From Coptis chinensis (taxonomy: Eukaryota > Streptophyta > Magnoliopsida > Ranunculales > Ranunculaceae), in NCBI GenBank assembly GCA_015680905.1, contig CM027385.1, positions 28,588,501 through 28,652,500 of the forward strand: 64,000 bases of DNA. Direction: 5' to 3'. The position numbers were made by a program, and so were the translations under genes. This document shows, piece by piece, positions 44,431 to 54,693 of the stretch. A model generated the notes under the pieces. That model was not told the DNA's origin and did not search any database. It saw nothing but the letters and a program-made list of their open reading frames with translations. The first letter of the stretch is position 1, and every line of letters begins with the position of its first letter.

Positions 44431-45367
44431 TTTGTTTTATTGTATTTGTTTTTATTTAGTACGGATGTAAAAAGATTAGTTCAGTAATTAAATTTGAATT
44501 TGGTTATTGTATGTTATTTGAATTCAATTTTAATATAAGTTGGTTAATTTTGAATTATGCGTTATTTTTATCATTAATCTCACCTTCCCGAATTGTTTGG
44601 GGTTGGTATTATTTAGCCTAGCATAATTCGCTATAAGATCATCTATTTTAAGAAGTTGTTTTGGAGTGAGGGTTGAAAATATTGCCGATATGGGCATCGC
44701 TATAAATAGATATTATGGTAGGATGAAATCTCGATGAGTTAGGGAGTTTCTATTCTAAATTCAACCTAAAAGATATTATGGTTGTTTTAGAATCAAGAAT
44801 ATGAGTTGTTTCCGTTTTCGGTTTTGGAAATTTTATTATTTTCGGAAATTGCCTTAAAGCTTTTTGGCAAATTCCAGATTCGGTTTAGCAATTTAAAACC
44901 TATAAAAACTGCATTCATTCTACACTCATAACCCTAACTACATCTCACATTCATCTCTCACGTTTCATTCCCACTTTAACTTATTTTTCCTTCGCGACTT
45001 ATTTTTCCTTCGCGCCGGCCTCAGGCTCCTGGGATGGAGCCACCGCCTCTAAGCAGCGCCAAAGAAATTCTACCCCTCGAAGGCGTGACTGCGCCTCTCT
45101 CCAGGCCCAAACTTGAGGGCCACCTGCGCCCAAAACACTGGAATTCTAGTGTTCATCTGGAGCGCAACCCGCGCCCATCCCAGGCTAAAAGTGACCGCAC
45201 CCTGCGCCCAAGTGCCTGGAACTCAAAATCCAACAGAGCGCAAACCGCGCCCATCCCAGGCATACCTTGAGCGCACTCGCTACCGACCCTCAATGGGCAC
45301 CAAAAATTTCCAATTTTCCGAGGGTTGTTCCAGGATAGCTGCAGCTGTTCTAGAGAGTAGTTTTGCG
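44431..45367 (+). other. ORF1-ORF2 spacer of A: motif (ii), TATA box, GC-rich repeat
   Basis: TGTTTGGGGTTGG at 44594-44606 repeats the block-end motif. TATAAAAA at 44901-44908 lies about 460 nt before the ORF2 ATG. A four-unit GC-rich repeat at 45112-45275 (cores CCTGCGCCC and CCGCGCCCA, alternating with GAGCGC) matches the gag leader repeat. An open frame crosses it, but its coding value is doubtful. Confidence 0.55.
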
Positions 45368-46286
45368 ATGACTTCTCCCATAGTAATACCGGAGCAGTCT
45401 TTCGAACACTTGTTGGGGAGAGAGTCTTATGGACATTGGTTCTGCGAGAGGATCATGCAGTTCGGATGGAGGCATCTTCTGGTAAGTGAAGACGACTCGT
45501 ATTCACCTAAGCTTACTGAATTTTTCTATAATAATGTTAAGTTCTATTGTAACCAGGATGTAGAACAAGAATTCTCCATCACGGTTGATGACACACCCCT
45601 AGAATTCAATAAGTATGTGGTAGCATTAGTTTCGGGAATATCAATACCTGATCCTATTCACACGTGGGGATATATGACCGATAATTCATACCTCTATGAC
45701 TATACATATTTCCATGAGTATTATGGGGAGGGTATTTCGTATAATGGACCAAGGGCGTTACAACATAGCCCTTGGCAGCCTATCCCTAAATGTAGGCACC
45801 ACCATGTTATTCATCCTGATGAATATTCTAGGGGAGTGGCAGTTTACTTCTGCAAATAGTACCGCTGGTGACGTTTTCCTTGCTTTAGTTGAGGGACGTC
45901 ACCAATATGACATTCCTCGAGTATTAGTGGCTAGTCTTAAGAGAGCCCAAAGCATGCGACATAAGTATCTTCTTATGCCTGTTTTGGTTTGCCGCATCAT
46001 GCTCAGTTGTCTACCAGAATTATGTACCCAGTTCACGGATTGGAAAAGGGTTGAAGTCATGAGACCCATCAATTGGGTGCTTCGCTCATTTCGAGTAATG
46101 ACTTGGCCGGGATGGCAGGTGCAACCTCATTTGGTTGCTCCTTACACCCCATCAGACATAGTAACACTAGACAGGTTAGCACAAGTTGACGACACACGGC
46201 GGCAGGCTTGGCAAGTTATCATGGCATGGCAGGATGCGAAGGAACCTCATCTCTTTAAAGAGGGAAATGAGGAGGACAATGTTTAA
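45368..46286 (+). pseudogene. Athila extra ORF2 of element A
   Basis: ATG at 45368 (MTSPIVIPEQSFEHLLG). The first part to 45859 carries KLTEFFYNNVKFYCNQ and LEFNKYVVALVSGISIPD. A frameshift near 45840 moves to a second segment with GDVFLALVEGRHQYDIPRVL, RHKYLLMPVLVCRIML and HLVAPYTPSDIVTL, ending EGNEEDNV at the TAA (46284). The pattern 'FYnn...V...i..lvsGi' parallels ORF1, so the two may be related. Function unknown. Confidence 0.7.
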
Positions 46287-46298
46287 ACGGGAGTGCAG

Positions 46299-46435
46299 GT
46301 AAGTGTTAGTTTCAGTTAGTGTTTGCTTATGTCCGAAACAAATTTGTTTCTCATTAACCCCATTTCGGGTGGAACTTTTATAGAGTTGCGTCAGTTTTCT
46401 TTTCTATATTAGTATGTTATAACCTTGTTTTGTAG
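46299..46435 (+). other. Predicted intron directly after the ORF2 stop (A)
   Basis: TGCAG|GTAAGT at 46299 and CCTTGTTTTGTAG ending at 46435 (137 nt). The donor is 13 nt past the stop codon. D has the same intron (665-799), and C keeps the acceptor. Confidence 0.65.
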
Positions 46436-46493
46436 ATGTTCCAGAATTTCACGTGTTTTAATGGTATTTTCCTACTCTCTTTATTTAAAATAC

Positions 46494-46540
46494 TTTGAGG
46501 ACAAAGCATGTTTCTTGTTTGGGGGGGGGGGGGGGGAGGG
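46494..46540 (+). other. Block-end motif (iii) of A with 16-base G run
   Basis: TTTGAGGACAAAGCATG at 46494-46510, then TGTTT and sixteen consecutive G (46521-46536), A, GGG. It repeats the sequence next to the real polypurine tract at 50281-50315. Long G runs are prone to length change and can form quadruplexes. Confidence 0.7.
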
Positions 46541-47844
46541 CATAAAACACGTGTAATTATGGCATCTGTTTGGATATAGATATGTATAATATGCACTTGT
46601 TTTCTAGCTAAAAAAAATTCAAAAATTTTAAAAATATAATTAAAAAATATGTTATACACTTAGGAATATTGGTATTTTTTTTTTCTCTATGCTCTCAATA
46701 ATCTAGAAGTCTCACGTAGCTTTTACATTAGAATAGTTTTTAGAAACTTAGGCTAATATGTAGGTAATAATCCTTGCATCTATCTATAAATATGTTACAT
46801 GAGTATCTATGATTGTTGGCAAGAAGTTTTCAAATCTAGGCTAGGGTACTTATTCTACAAATCCTGTGAGAATATAGCCTAAAGCCTTATATGAGTGAAC
46901 ATTTGCGAAATGACACAAGGGAGAAGTAAAATCCGGATAGAGAAATCACACGTTCACTTGCTTTATTACTATACCATATCCTAAGCGAGAATTTAGGCCC
47001 TCTTTGGATCGATATAGCTAGAAATTCAAACCTATGAATTATTTTCCGCTAGTCGCCCCTCTGAGCCTTTCGTTAGCCTTTCATAAACCACAAATCCTTT
47101 ACCCCGTTACAAACAAAAAAAAAAAAAAAAAAAAATCAACCTACCCAATTCTTTGAATAAGTCTGAGAATAGAGATGAAGAATATAAAAGAGAAGAACCT
47201 TTGAAATCAAGAATTCGTTAGTCACTTCAGAAGAGAAAAGTAAGTTTCTATCCAAATAAAATAAATAAATAAATAAAAGGAAATAAAGAGTTAGAACTCC
47301 AAAAATAGAATCAAGGACTCAAAAGCCAAAGAAAAATAAAAAAAAAATATATGGCTAAGGATGGAAACAAAGTGTAGAAGCAAAAGTAAAGAATAAGGTT
47401 TTCGCTAGTTACATAATATGAAGACTTTATTATCTCAGACTTGTCCTTTTTGAATATCCATTTCCTTCCTTCTTAAAACCATCTCCTAATCCCCACAACA
47501 CCTAATAAAAACCTCTAGCTCAATTAGGAATAGGTTAGTGTGATAGTAAGTGGCAGATGTGTTTGATCGATAGGTTAGCTCATAGTAATACTCATTGTAT
47601 ATATGTTAATTTGTAGATGATAGATTATTATGCATATATTAGCTTAAATTTCGACTTGATTATTCTGTATTCATTGCTAGTGAGATGTATAGATAATTGA
47701 GCCATAGATAAGGAAACAATAGTTATTTCTGAGTCATTGTAGTATAGTTGAAGTTTGTGAGTATCTTCACTGGAAAACTCTCACTAGGCTATAACTCATC
47801 CACTAGGGAATTCCTAGTGGTTTAAGGCCTTGTTGCATATGGTC
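46541..47844 (+). other. 3' untranslated region of A, first part
   Basis: Non-coding and homologous to 1-573 of D (inverse) and to 63538-64000 (E). An A-run is at 47115-47134. G interrupts it at 47845. It resumes at 50201-50280 up to the polypurine tract. Confidence 0.65.
47840..47844. repeat. Target-site duplication TGGTC of solo LTR G (right copy 50201-50205)
   Basis: TGGTC flanks the insertion on both sides. The uninterrupted sequence is seen in C at about 32103-32118 (minus: ATATGGTCAATG). Confidence 0.95.
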
Positions 47845-50200
47845 TGTAATAATACGGAACTTTCTCAAGGACATTTTGGTAATATCGCCATGGCAGGTAA
47901 TGTTTATGGTTTAATTATTAGTATTTACTTGTTTAATTTATTTGGTTAGTTACACAAATACTTTAGCCTATTTTATTGTTTGAATTATATACCACCTATT
48001 ATGTTAGTAGGCCTATTCAATTGTATTGGGCTTGTTCTTTATATTAGGCTTGTTATACTGTATTGGACATTTTATTTATATTGGGCCTTTTTATTGTATT
48101 TTGTTTTTTGGGCTTGCTTTGGTATTTTGGGCCTAGTTCATATTGGGCCTGTTTTATTTTTGGGGGGTTGGATGAAAAAAGAGAGGGTCAGGAGGTCGGG
48201 AGGAGAAAAAGAAAGAAGGAGAGAGAAGAGAAAAGAAAAAAAAGAAAGAAAGGAAGAAGGGAGGTCGGCAGGAGAGAAAAAGGAAGGGAGAGAGAAGAGA
48301 AAAGAAAAAAAAAAAAAAGAAAGGAAGAGGGAGGTCGGCAGGAGAGAAAAAGGAAGGGAGATAGAAGAGAAAAAAAAAAAAAAAAGAAAGGAAGAAGGGA
48401 GGTCGGTAGGAGAGAAAAAGGAAGGGAGATAGAAGAGAAAAGAATAAGAAAGGAAGAAAGAGAGAGGGAGAGAAGGAGACGTCCTGGAGAGAAAAAGATA
48501 GAGAGAGAGAGAGAGAAGAGAAAAGAATAAGAAAGGAAGAAGAAAGAGATGGAGGCCAAGGATTTGCCGACGGGTCGCGGGGTTTCGGTTTCCGACTTTT
48601 GAGTAGGGATGGTGGTGCGTGGTGTTTGTGAACGCGGGACTAGGTTTGCGACTTCCGATCTGGAGGTTTTGGTCTTGATGCAACACGCGACAATTTTCGA
48701 GGCTCAGCTCAGATGGAAACTTTGGTGGTTTAAAAGGCGTCAGGTAAGTAAACTTTAATATTGTGTATTGTATACATTAAATTGTATATATACCTTTAAT
48801 TACAATTTTTATTCTTGATTTAATGCGATTTATTTATATACAATTAATTAGTTATGTACAATTATATTGATTAAATGTTTTCATTATGTACAGTGGGTTG
48901 TTATGATAGTGTTAATTAATTTTATATTAACAACGTATAACGTGCTGTGTTGATTCTGAGTTAGCATTAAACCCGGCTGTTCGGTACTATTGTAATGTTT
49001 TTATAAGAAAACGTTATTAGCATGTTCGTTTTATTTTATGACGCAGAAACCGTAAATAGTTATAGCGGATTCAATTGGTGATTTGGTTACGGTAGAACCG
49101 TTGATAGATGTCAGCAGAGAGGCAAGAATAGAACAAAGGGTAGAGAACCCATGTCGCTTTCCTTATCGGAATGACTTAATCCATTCCTATAGATCTTTAC
49201 ATCTCAATATAGAGGAGAACTACGATTGGCTTGATCCCTAAGCGGGTACGTAGGTAGCCACTCGGCTCAGCCGCTTCCATAGGAAAACCCCTACCCCTTT
49301 GAAGAACCAGATGTTTTTATATTCTTTTACCGTTATTTAGTTTGGATATGAAAAGTATATAAGTGTACGTGTTATGCATAGAAAGATTAATTTATCTTGA
49401 AGGCTAATGCTTTTCTTGGGTTTATGTTAATCGATGCACTTACGATGATTTAATAAGCAAACGGTAAGTTTTTGTAAGCAGACTAAAGGTAACGCGGTCA
49501 ACCTTGTCTTTGTATTCAATTTCTTTTCAAGTTGATTATTATATATTGACTTCGTATCTAATGTTGATCGTCGGAGTGTAAACGAACAGGGACGAACTGG
49601 TCCCTCCATATCGAGATCTATAAGGCGAATACATACTAAGGAATCGAGGCGAAACCTTAAAAGGAGCGTCTTGGAATCATATGGGTTGTTCAGTGACCTT
49701 AATATCGGTTACAAGTTGTGGCTTCCTATTTCTGTATATTATATTGATTCCTTTTTGGTTGTACATAAATAATTGCAGCTTGTATTGCATGACTTTAATT
49801 TATATATGATGTCATGGAGGGTTGTGCATATATGTGAAATACCAATCTAGGGTAAGGGATCGGTTAGCAGACGTTACCGAATATATTTTGGAAGGTGTTG
49901 TGTATATGCTTTAATGGAGTTGTATATATTTGGTTCGCGTTGTATATAGATAGGTTTTGGTTTTCAAACTATGTAAAGTTATATATAACTTGATCGGGTT
50001 GATATATGAATATTAGGTTATTCTGTTTTTCAGATTATGACAGGTTTTAGGTATATGAAAAGTTGATAATACAAAGGAAACTCTGTTGGATTTTTGTAGA
50101 AAAAAAAATATGATGGTTTATCATTGATTTTATATTATTAATATTGAACGTAGTCTTATTAACGCCTCGTATTCTTTATTGAAGATTTTGGGGCGTTACA
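47845..50200 (-). mobile_element. Solo LTR G (2356 bp), chromovirus-like
   Basis: Begins TGTAATAATACGG and ends GGGGCGTTACA, with TG/CA termini and a perfect 5-bp duplication. No internal coding region, primer binding site or second LTR is present, so it is a solo LTR. The start TGTAACGCCCC on the minus strand is typical of large plant Ty3/gypsy LTRs, which sets the orientation tentatively. It contains repeated TTGGGCC motifs (48010-48150), a GA-rich minisatellite, and an ACGTAGGTAGCC phrase at about 49250. Confidence 0.8.
48190..48548. repeat. GA-rich minisatellite inside G, period about 68 bp
   Basis: Four to five units start at about 48195, 48262, 48330, 48398 and 48465, each with GGAGGTCGGCAGGAGAGAA (or a near variant), then purine-only sequence. 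Open frames across it are low-complexity Arg/Glu/Lys or Ser/Leu/Phe runs and are not genes. Confidence 0.8.
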
Positions 50201-50280
50201 TGGTCAATAAAATCGCACTCGGCGAAACGAGATTAGTTAGAACTCTATTTTTGGTCACTTATGCTAATTTCTCATATTTG

Positions 50281-50315
50281 TTTGAGGACAAGCAAAATGC
50301 TGTTTGGGGGTGGTT
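50281..50315 (+). promoter_or_regulatory. Polypurine tract and block-end motif (iv) of A
   Basis: TTTGAGGACAAGCAAAATGC, then TGTTTGGGGGTGGTT, directly joined to the 3' LTR at 50316. It is the plus-strand primer. Confidence 0.85.
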
Positions 50316-51817
50316 TGATAAGAGCCCAAAACTGTATTTTTAACCCCTTAATAATACTACTTTTAGACCAATTATGCGAGTAATAAATAAGAGTTAATGC
50401 AAATTACATGCTTTTATGTATTTCAGGCATGGAGCTTAATTATGTGCAGAAATGTGCCACTTTGGTGATATAAAGGAGCAAAGGGTTGGTTGCTAAGAAG
50501 TTTTGTGATAAAGGCCAAGATTCAAGGAGACAAAGTCTTTATAAAGCCAGGTCATAAGCTGAAAAGTCAACACGGGCAGAAATAGTGCACAAGTCAGCAG
50601 AACTTCCGAATACCATATCTTTGGACTCAGACCTCGGATTTGGGCCTACCTTATGTCAAAACAACCGGCTCGGAAAGAGCTTTCCAATGGTCTAAGCCAT
50701 GACCCAATAAAAGTAGCATAAGTGGACGAAAAGTCTGCTGAAGTCAAAGCTAGCTGAAACGGGCTCTGTGAACTGAAGAAATTGGGCTTTGGGCTCGATT
50801 TTCCGGCCCAAAACATGGCTCCTCAGACCATGCATGAAATTGTGGATCTAGTCTCCTCTTTTACATAAAACAAGACTTAGCTTTTAAGAAAGATATAGTT
50901 AGATAGCTTAGAATAGAAAGTAGCCATTAGAATAGCTTGTAGATCTAGTTTTTTGAATTTTAATGAATAATTAATTAGTTTCATTCATTGTTTTAGATTA
51001 ATTATTTGAATCATTGTTCTTCATTCATTGGATAAATAAAATAGTAGTTCTTGTTAATTTTGATTTTGTCATTTAAATTTGTTTAGATCTACTTTCAATT
51101 ATTGTTTGTTATTAATTTCCTAGTTGTTAATTTGGATTTCAATTCTTGAGTAGTTAAATTAGTAAAGTGCAAATCTTTATATTATGTCTAGTTTTAATTC
51201 AATTGGAAATGATAGTTTGATGAATCAAGGCTAAACCTCCATTAAAGGGGTTTGATGAAGCCTTGATGAAAACTTGATTGTGTAGTATAGAATCGTTGTA
51301 AGAATCTATTCCACTCTAGAAGGTCGTTGATTCGCCATGAGAATGGGTGGACGACCTCACATGCTAGTTATGAATTGGTAGAAATGCCATGTATAATTAG
51401 GGATTAGAATGACCAATTCTTACCGTAAGAAAGTAAGAATTGGTTTACAACAAATCTATGCTAGTTTATTAAGTTGGTAATCAAGGTGGAATCAAATTCC
51501 CCTAATTCTTTATCTAGATTCAACTCTTAGCATTCTGTCATTCCGTTATTGTATCTTGTTATTTAAATTCACATCGTAGTATAAATTCGCTTCGTAAATC
51601 TCTCATTGACCTTGGATAGACCATCAATTATAGAAAACTTGAATGCTAAAGGACTAGGAGTGGAACGAATCTTCTATTCCAACTCTACGTCAATAGTTTC
51701 GATAGTAGAAAACAAATATCTTTGATAAGTCTAGTATAAGCAACAGTTTATAGTTTTACTTTTGTTTAGAGTTCATTGCTCTATTTGTGAGTAAGACTAT
51801 CTTTTTACGGGTTATCA
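50316..51817 (+). repeat. 3' LTR of element A (1502 bp)
   Basis: Begins TGATAAGAGCCC and ends ACGGGTTATCA. Differences from the 5' LTR are concentrated in the first 400 bp, and the remainder is nearly identical by eye. Confidence 0.93.
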
Positions 51818-53700
51818 CCCCTAGGTATAATAAAGCAGTTGTTATGAAGGTATCACCTGAGGTGCATTGTACAGTAGGACGACTAGGGTCCTTGTACTTA
51901 ACAATTCTATTATGTTCAGATAAAGAGGGATATTGTTCAATTAAAAAGGCTTCGTGGGGTATGTTGGTTTTCCTCTTCTTGGTGCACAACTCTTTTAGAA
52001 ACTTAGCGTGTCCAGGTAGACTTTTTATAGCATCTAGAAAAGGTAAGTTTATAGTCAGATTTTTAAACACTTCCCTAATCTCATCAAAATTCTTGTCTTT
52101 TTTAAACACAATTAGTCTATGGGGATACGGTGGTTTATCTCTATATTTAGCATAAGGGTCAACAGTATTATTAGTCTTTGCTGTATCTTTAGCCGATTTC
52201 CATCTAGGTGTCCATATTGGAACCTCTACAGGTGTAGGGTCTTCAATTTCTATTATTGGGTCTTGTAAGGTTTTCCCTTTTGGTTGTGGTTTAACTGGTA
52301 CTTCTACAGTTGTAGGGTCTTCAATTTCTATTACAATATTTGGTATGGTTTCATTTTTAGCTTCTGTTTACGAGTGGTCTTCAGGCATAGTTACTTTGTT
52401 ATCAACTACTCTCCCTGAACGAAGGGTAGTGACTGCATGTAGGTCCCCTAGGATTATATTACCACTACACTGAATATTTTTATTTTGAATGCGGTGTTTG
52501 TTGACTTAGGATTAGGCACTGCTTGACCTGGAAACACGCCTATTTGGTTATTATTTGGGTTAGGAGACATGTCAATAACCTTTTGGCACAAAGACTGCAT
52601 CATTTGCATCGTTTGTTTCATCATATTAGAGTTTTGATCATGCTGATCTTTCATCAAGTTGGAGTTTTGTTGCATAATTTGATTTTGTTTTTCCAACAAG
52701 GTCACTACTACTACTTCTGTAGATGGTTGAACTGGAATTAAGGCTTGTTAAGCATTCATGTCTTGATGTTGATAGTTCTAGGTCATGGGCACTAAACCTC
52801 TATTCTGGTCACCTAAGTTTCCTTATCCTTGAGGTTGAGTTAACTGGTTAAAGTTTGATGGTTGTGGTGGTGGTTGTGCATAAACAAGAGGACAATAGAA
52901 GTCGGAATGCTCAAGACTAAAATAGACATTACAATGAGTAGATTTAAGTTCATGACAGGAGTGGGTTGTTGTTTAACAGAGATGGCATCTACCCTTTTAG
53001 TGAGGACATCGATAAGAGTTTTAAGCTCGGGATCAGGTTTAACCTCAGAAGAAGGAGTGGAGCGGGAAGAGCCGTTACCACCCCAATTATTGTTCCTCTT
53101 AGATTGATCTTCTAAGAATTTATAAGCCTCTAAGGCTCCTTTACTAAAAACACTACCCCCCCCATTCATGATATCTAAAACCTCTTTATGATAACGTGAA
53201 AACCCCTTGAAGAAAGCACGAACAAGCGTGTCTTTTGCAAGGTTATGATGTGGACATTCTATGAGAAGATCAGTTAACCAAGACGCCTCCTTGTTGGCTA
53301 GGGTGAATGGAAACACCCAAAGTTTACTTGATCCGGACTTACGCTAGGATGATGGAATGTAGTAAGAACTTGTTCTATCCTACTCATGTGTTGATAAGGC
53401 TTCTCGTGGGCTAAACCATGGAAAACCGGTAACAAGTTAAATATATTCGGGGGAATTCGAAAATCCCCCACTAGGTCTGCAAGAACGATTCACGACTTAG
53501 GGCGATCGTTTAATGCTTTATAAAAATCAGAGAGAGGTGTCTCTGGTTCTTTAGCAATTGATGCAGGTGTAGTGTGTGAAATTCTAGATAGGCGTGTGAT
53601 ATTGCGTCTACAAAAAACAAGCCTGATTATACTAGAATTGAAACTCCTCTGACAGAAAAGGCGAGGAGTGTAAGAAGGAGTACCCAAATGCTTCCTTGCT
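51818..53700 (-). pseudogene. Gag and protease N-terminal half of element C
   Basis: Read on the minus strand: N-terminal piece 53687-53490 (ETPLSDFYKALNDRPKS), then the capsid part in shifted frames. In 53316-52840 NKEASWLT runs directly into DLLIECPHHNLAKDTLV, so about 45 capsid residues are missing compared with A. ALEAYKFLEDQSKRNNNWGG follows. The zinc knuckle is lost by frameshift near 52920. A Gln/Met-rich helix is at 52705-52454. The protease starts at 52109 (DEIREVFKNLTINLPFLDAI) and reaches LLYLG at the junction with A. Confidence 0.75.
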
Positions 53701-54049
53701 ACGCTTATTAATAGCGTCTTGTATATACGAGCTTAGTGTATTTAACAAGTTAAAAATACTGAATAACATGAAGAAATGGAAGTTTGTACTAACATGTGAA
53801 GATTGGGCTGTTCAGAAGAGGGCGCGGGGTACACTAAAAAATTGCCTAGGAAGGGTGCGGGGTCGCACTCCTGTCTAACTCAAGTTCCAGGCGCTTTAGT
53901 GCAAGGCACGCTCAGAATTGGCCTGTGAAGGGCGCATGTCGCGCTCGTGCCTGAGGCGATGTCCAGTGAGTTGAGCACGGGGGACGCTCAGAATTTGCCT
54001 AACACGGGCGCAGGTCGCGCTCTTGCCTTTGGCAATGTCCATTAAGTTT
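53701..54049 (-). repeat. Leader of element C with GC-rich repeat
   Basis: About five units, best seen as GGGCGCAGGTCGCGCTC and relatives on the plus strand (53818-54045), separated by GCCT and CAGAATT phrases. It is homologous to 36544-36695 of A. The leader resumes at about 59721 after element F. Confidence 0.65.
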
Positions 54050-54063
54050 AGCGTGCTCTAAAT

Positions 54064-54678
54064 ATTTTGAAACTTTTACAGTAGTTTGCTAAGATGTCTA
54101 TCAAATAGTCTGTAAAATATCAGATCAATCGGAGCTATGGAAGTCCTTCTATTGCCCTTCAAAGTTTGTAAAATAGTTTTTAGACACAATACAAACAACC
54201 GAATGGTTAACCAATCAAAACAGAGCTAAAAATCGCCAATATTTTACTAGAGACTTCTGACAGATCCTATCTGTTCCTGTAAAACTTTAGAGCAATTATA
54301 GTTCTACAAACCCTCCTTATCAGCTGGTGTTCCAGAAATTAAGTGTTTGCAAAACTGCAGAAACACACTGAAAACAATCCACTAGTTAGGTGGTCAAAAC
54401 AAATAAAAAACTTATCAAATTTTTACTACAAACTCTTGACTTATGATAGATACTCCTGTAAAAATTTTAAATTTTTTGGAACTGCCTAAGTAACCCTACT
54501 CGTCTGTTTTTCAAGAACTTATGATTTGAAAGACGAAATGTAGCACTGTGAAGATCGTATTAGTTCACTAGGTAAAACAACTAGGAGAAATCTTAGAACA
54601 TTACAGTATATCAATAACACCTTAAGGATTACACTTGTAAATTTTCAGAATTTTTTGAAATTTACAAATACCTTTACA
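54064..54678 (+). repeat. 5' LTR remnant of F with tandem repeat of about 178 bp
   Basis: Diverged units share CTGTAAAA at 54110, 54277 and 54456 and TTGTAAAT at 54635, spaced 167, 179 and 179 bp. Between them lie phrases such as TTTTACTACAAAC and CAAAACA. The end TTTACA at 54678 is followed by GTT and the primer binding site. Confidence 0.7.
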
Positions 54679-54681
54679 GTT

Positions 54682-54693
54682 TGGTATCAGAGC
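54682..54693 (+). promoter_or_regulatory. Primer binding site of F (initiator Met tRNA)
   Basis: TGGTATCAGAGC is the standard complement of the plant initiator methionine tRNA 3' end, used by chromoviruses and many Ty1/copia elements. Confidence 0.88.

Larger units (their letters stand above)
34871..51817 (+). mobile_element. Element A: full-length Athila-type Ty3/gypsy retrotransposon
   Basis: 16,947 bp between perfect CCCCT duplications, of which 2,361 bp is the solo LTR G with its duplication. Order: LTR, AA spacer and primer binding site, leader, gag, protease, RT, RNase H, integrase, extra ORF1, extra ORF2, long 3' UTR, polypurine tract, LTR. Every ORF is interrupted. LTR pair lengths are 1501 and 1502 bp with modest divergence, roughly 95% identity by eye, so the insertion is not recent. 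Confidence 0.93.

Noticed and set aside
45113..45367. N-terminal extension of ORF2 through the GC-rich repeat
   Set aside because: The frame is open, but D has no equivalent and the similarity between copies as protein begins at the ATG at 45368.
48190..48548. CRISPR-like array
   Set aside because: Repeats are contiguous purine units without unique spacers, in a plant genome. No cas genes.
48063..48686. Long open frames of 120-180 codons on both strands in the GA-rich tract
   Set aside because: They are Arg/Glu/Lys or Ser/Leu/Phe low-complexity translations of a minisatellite, open only because purine runs lack stops in several frames.
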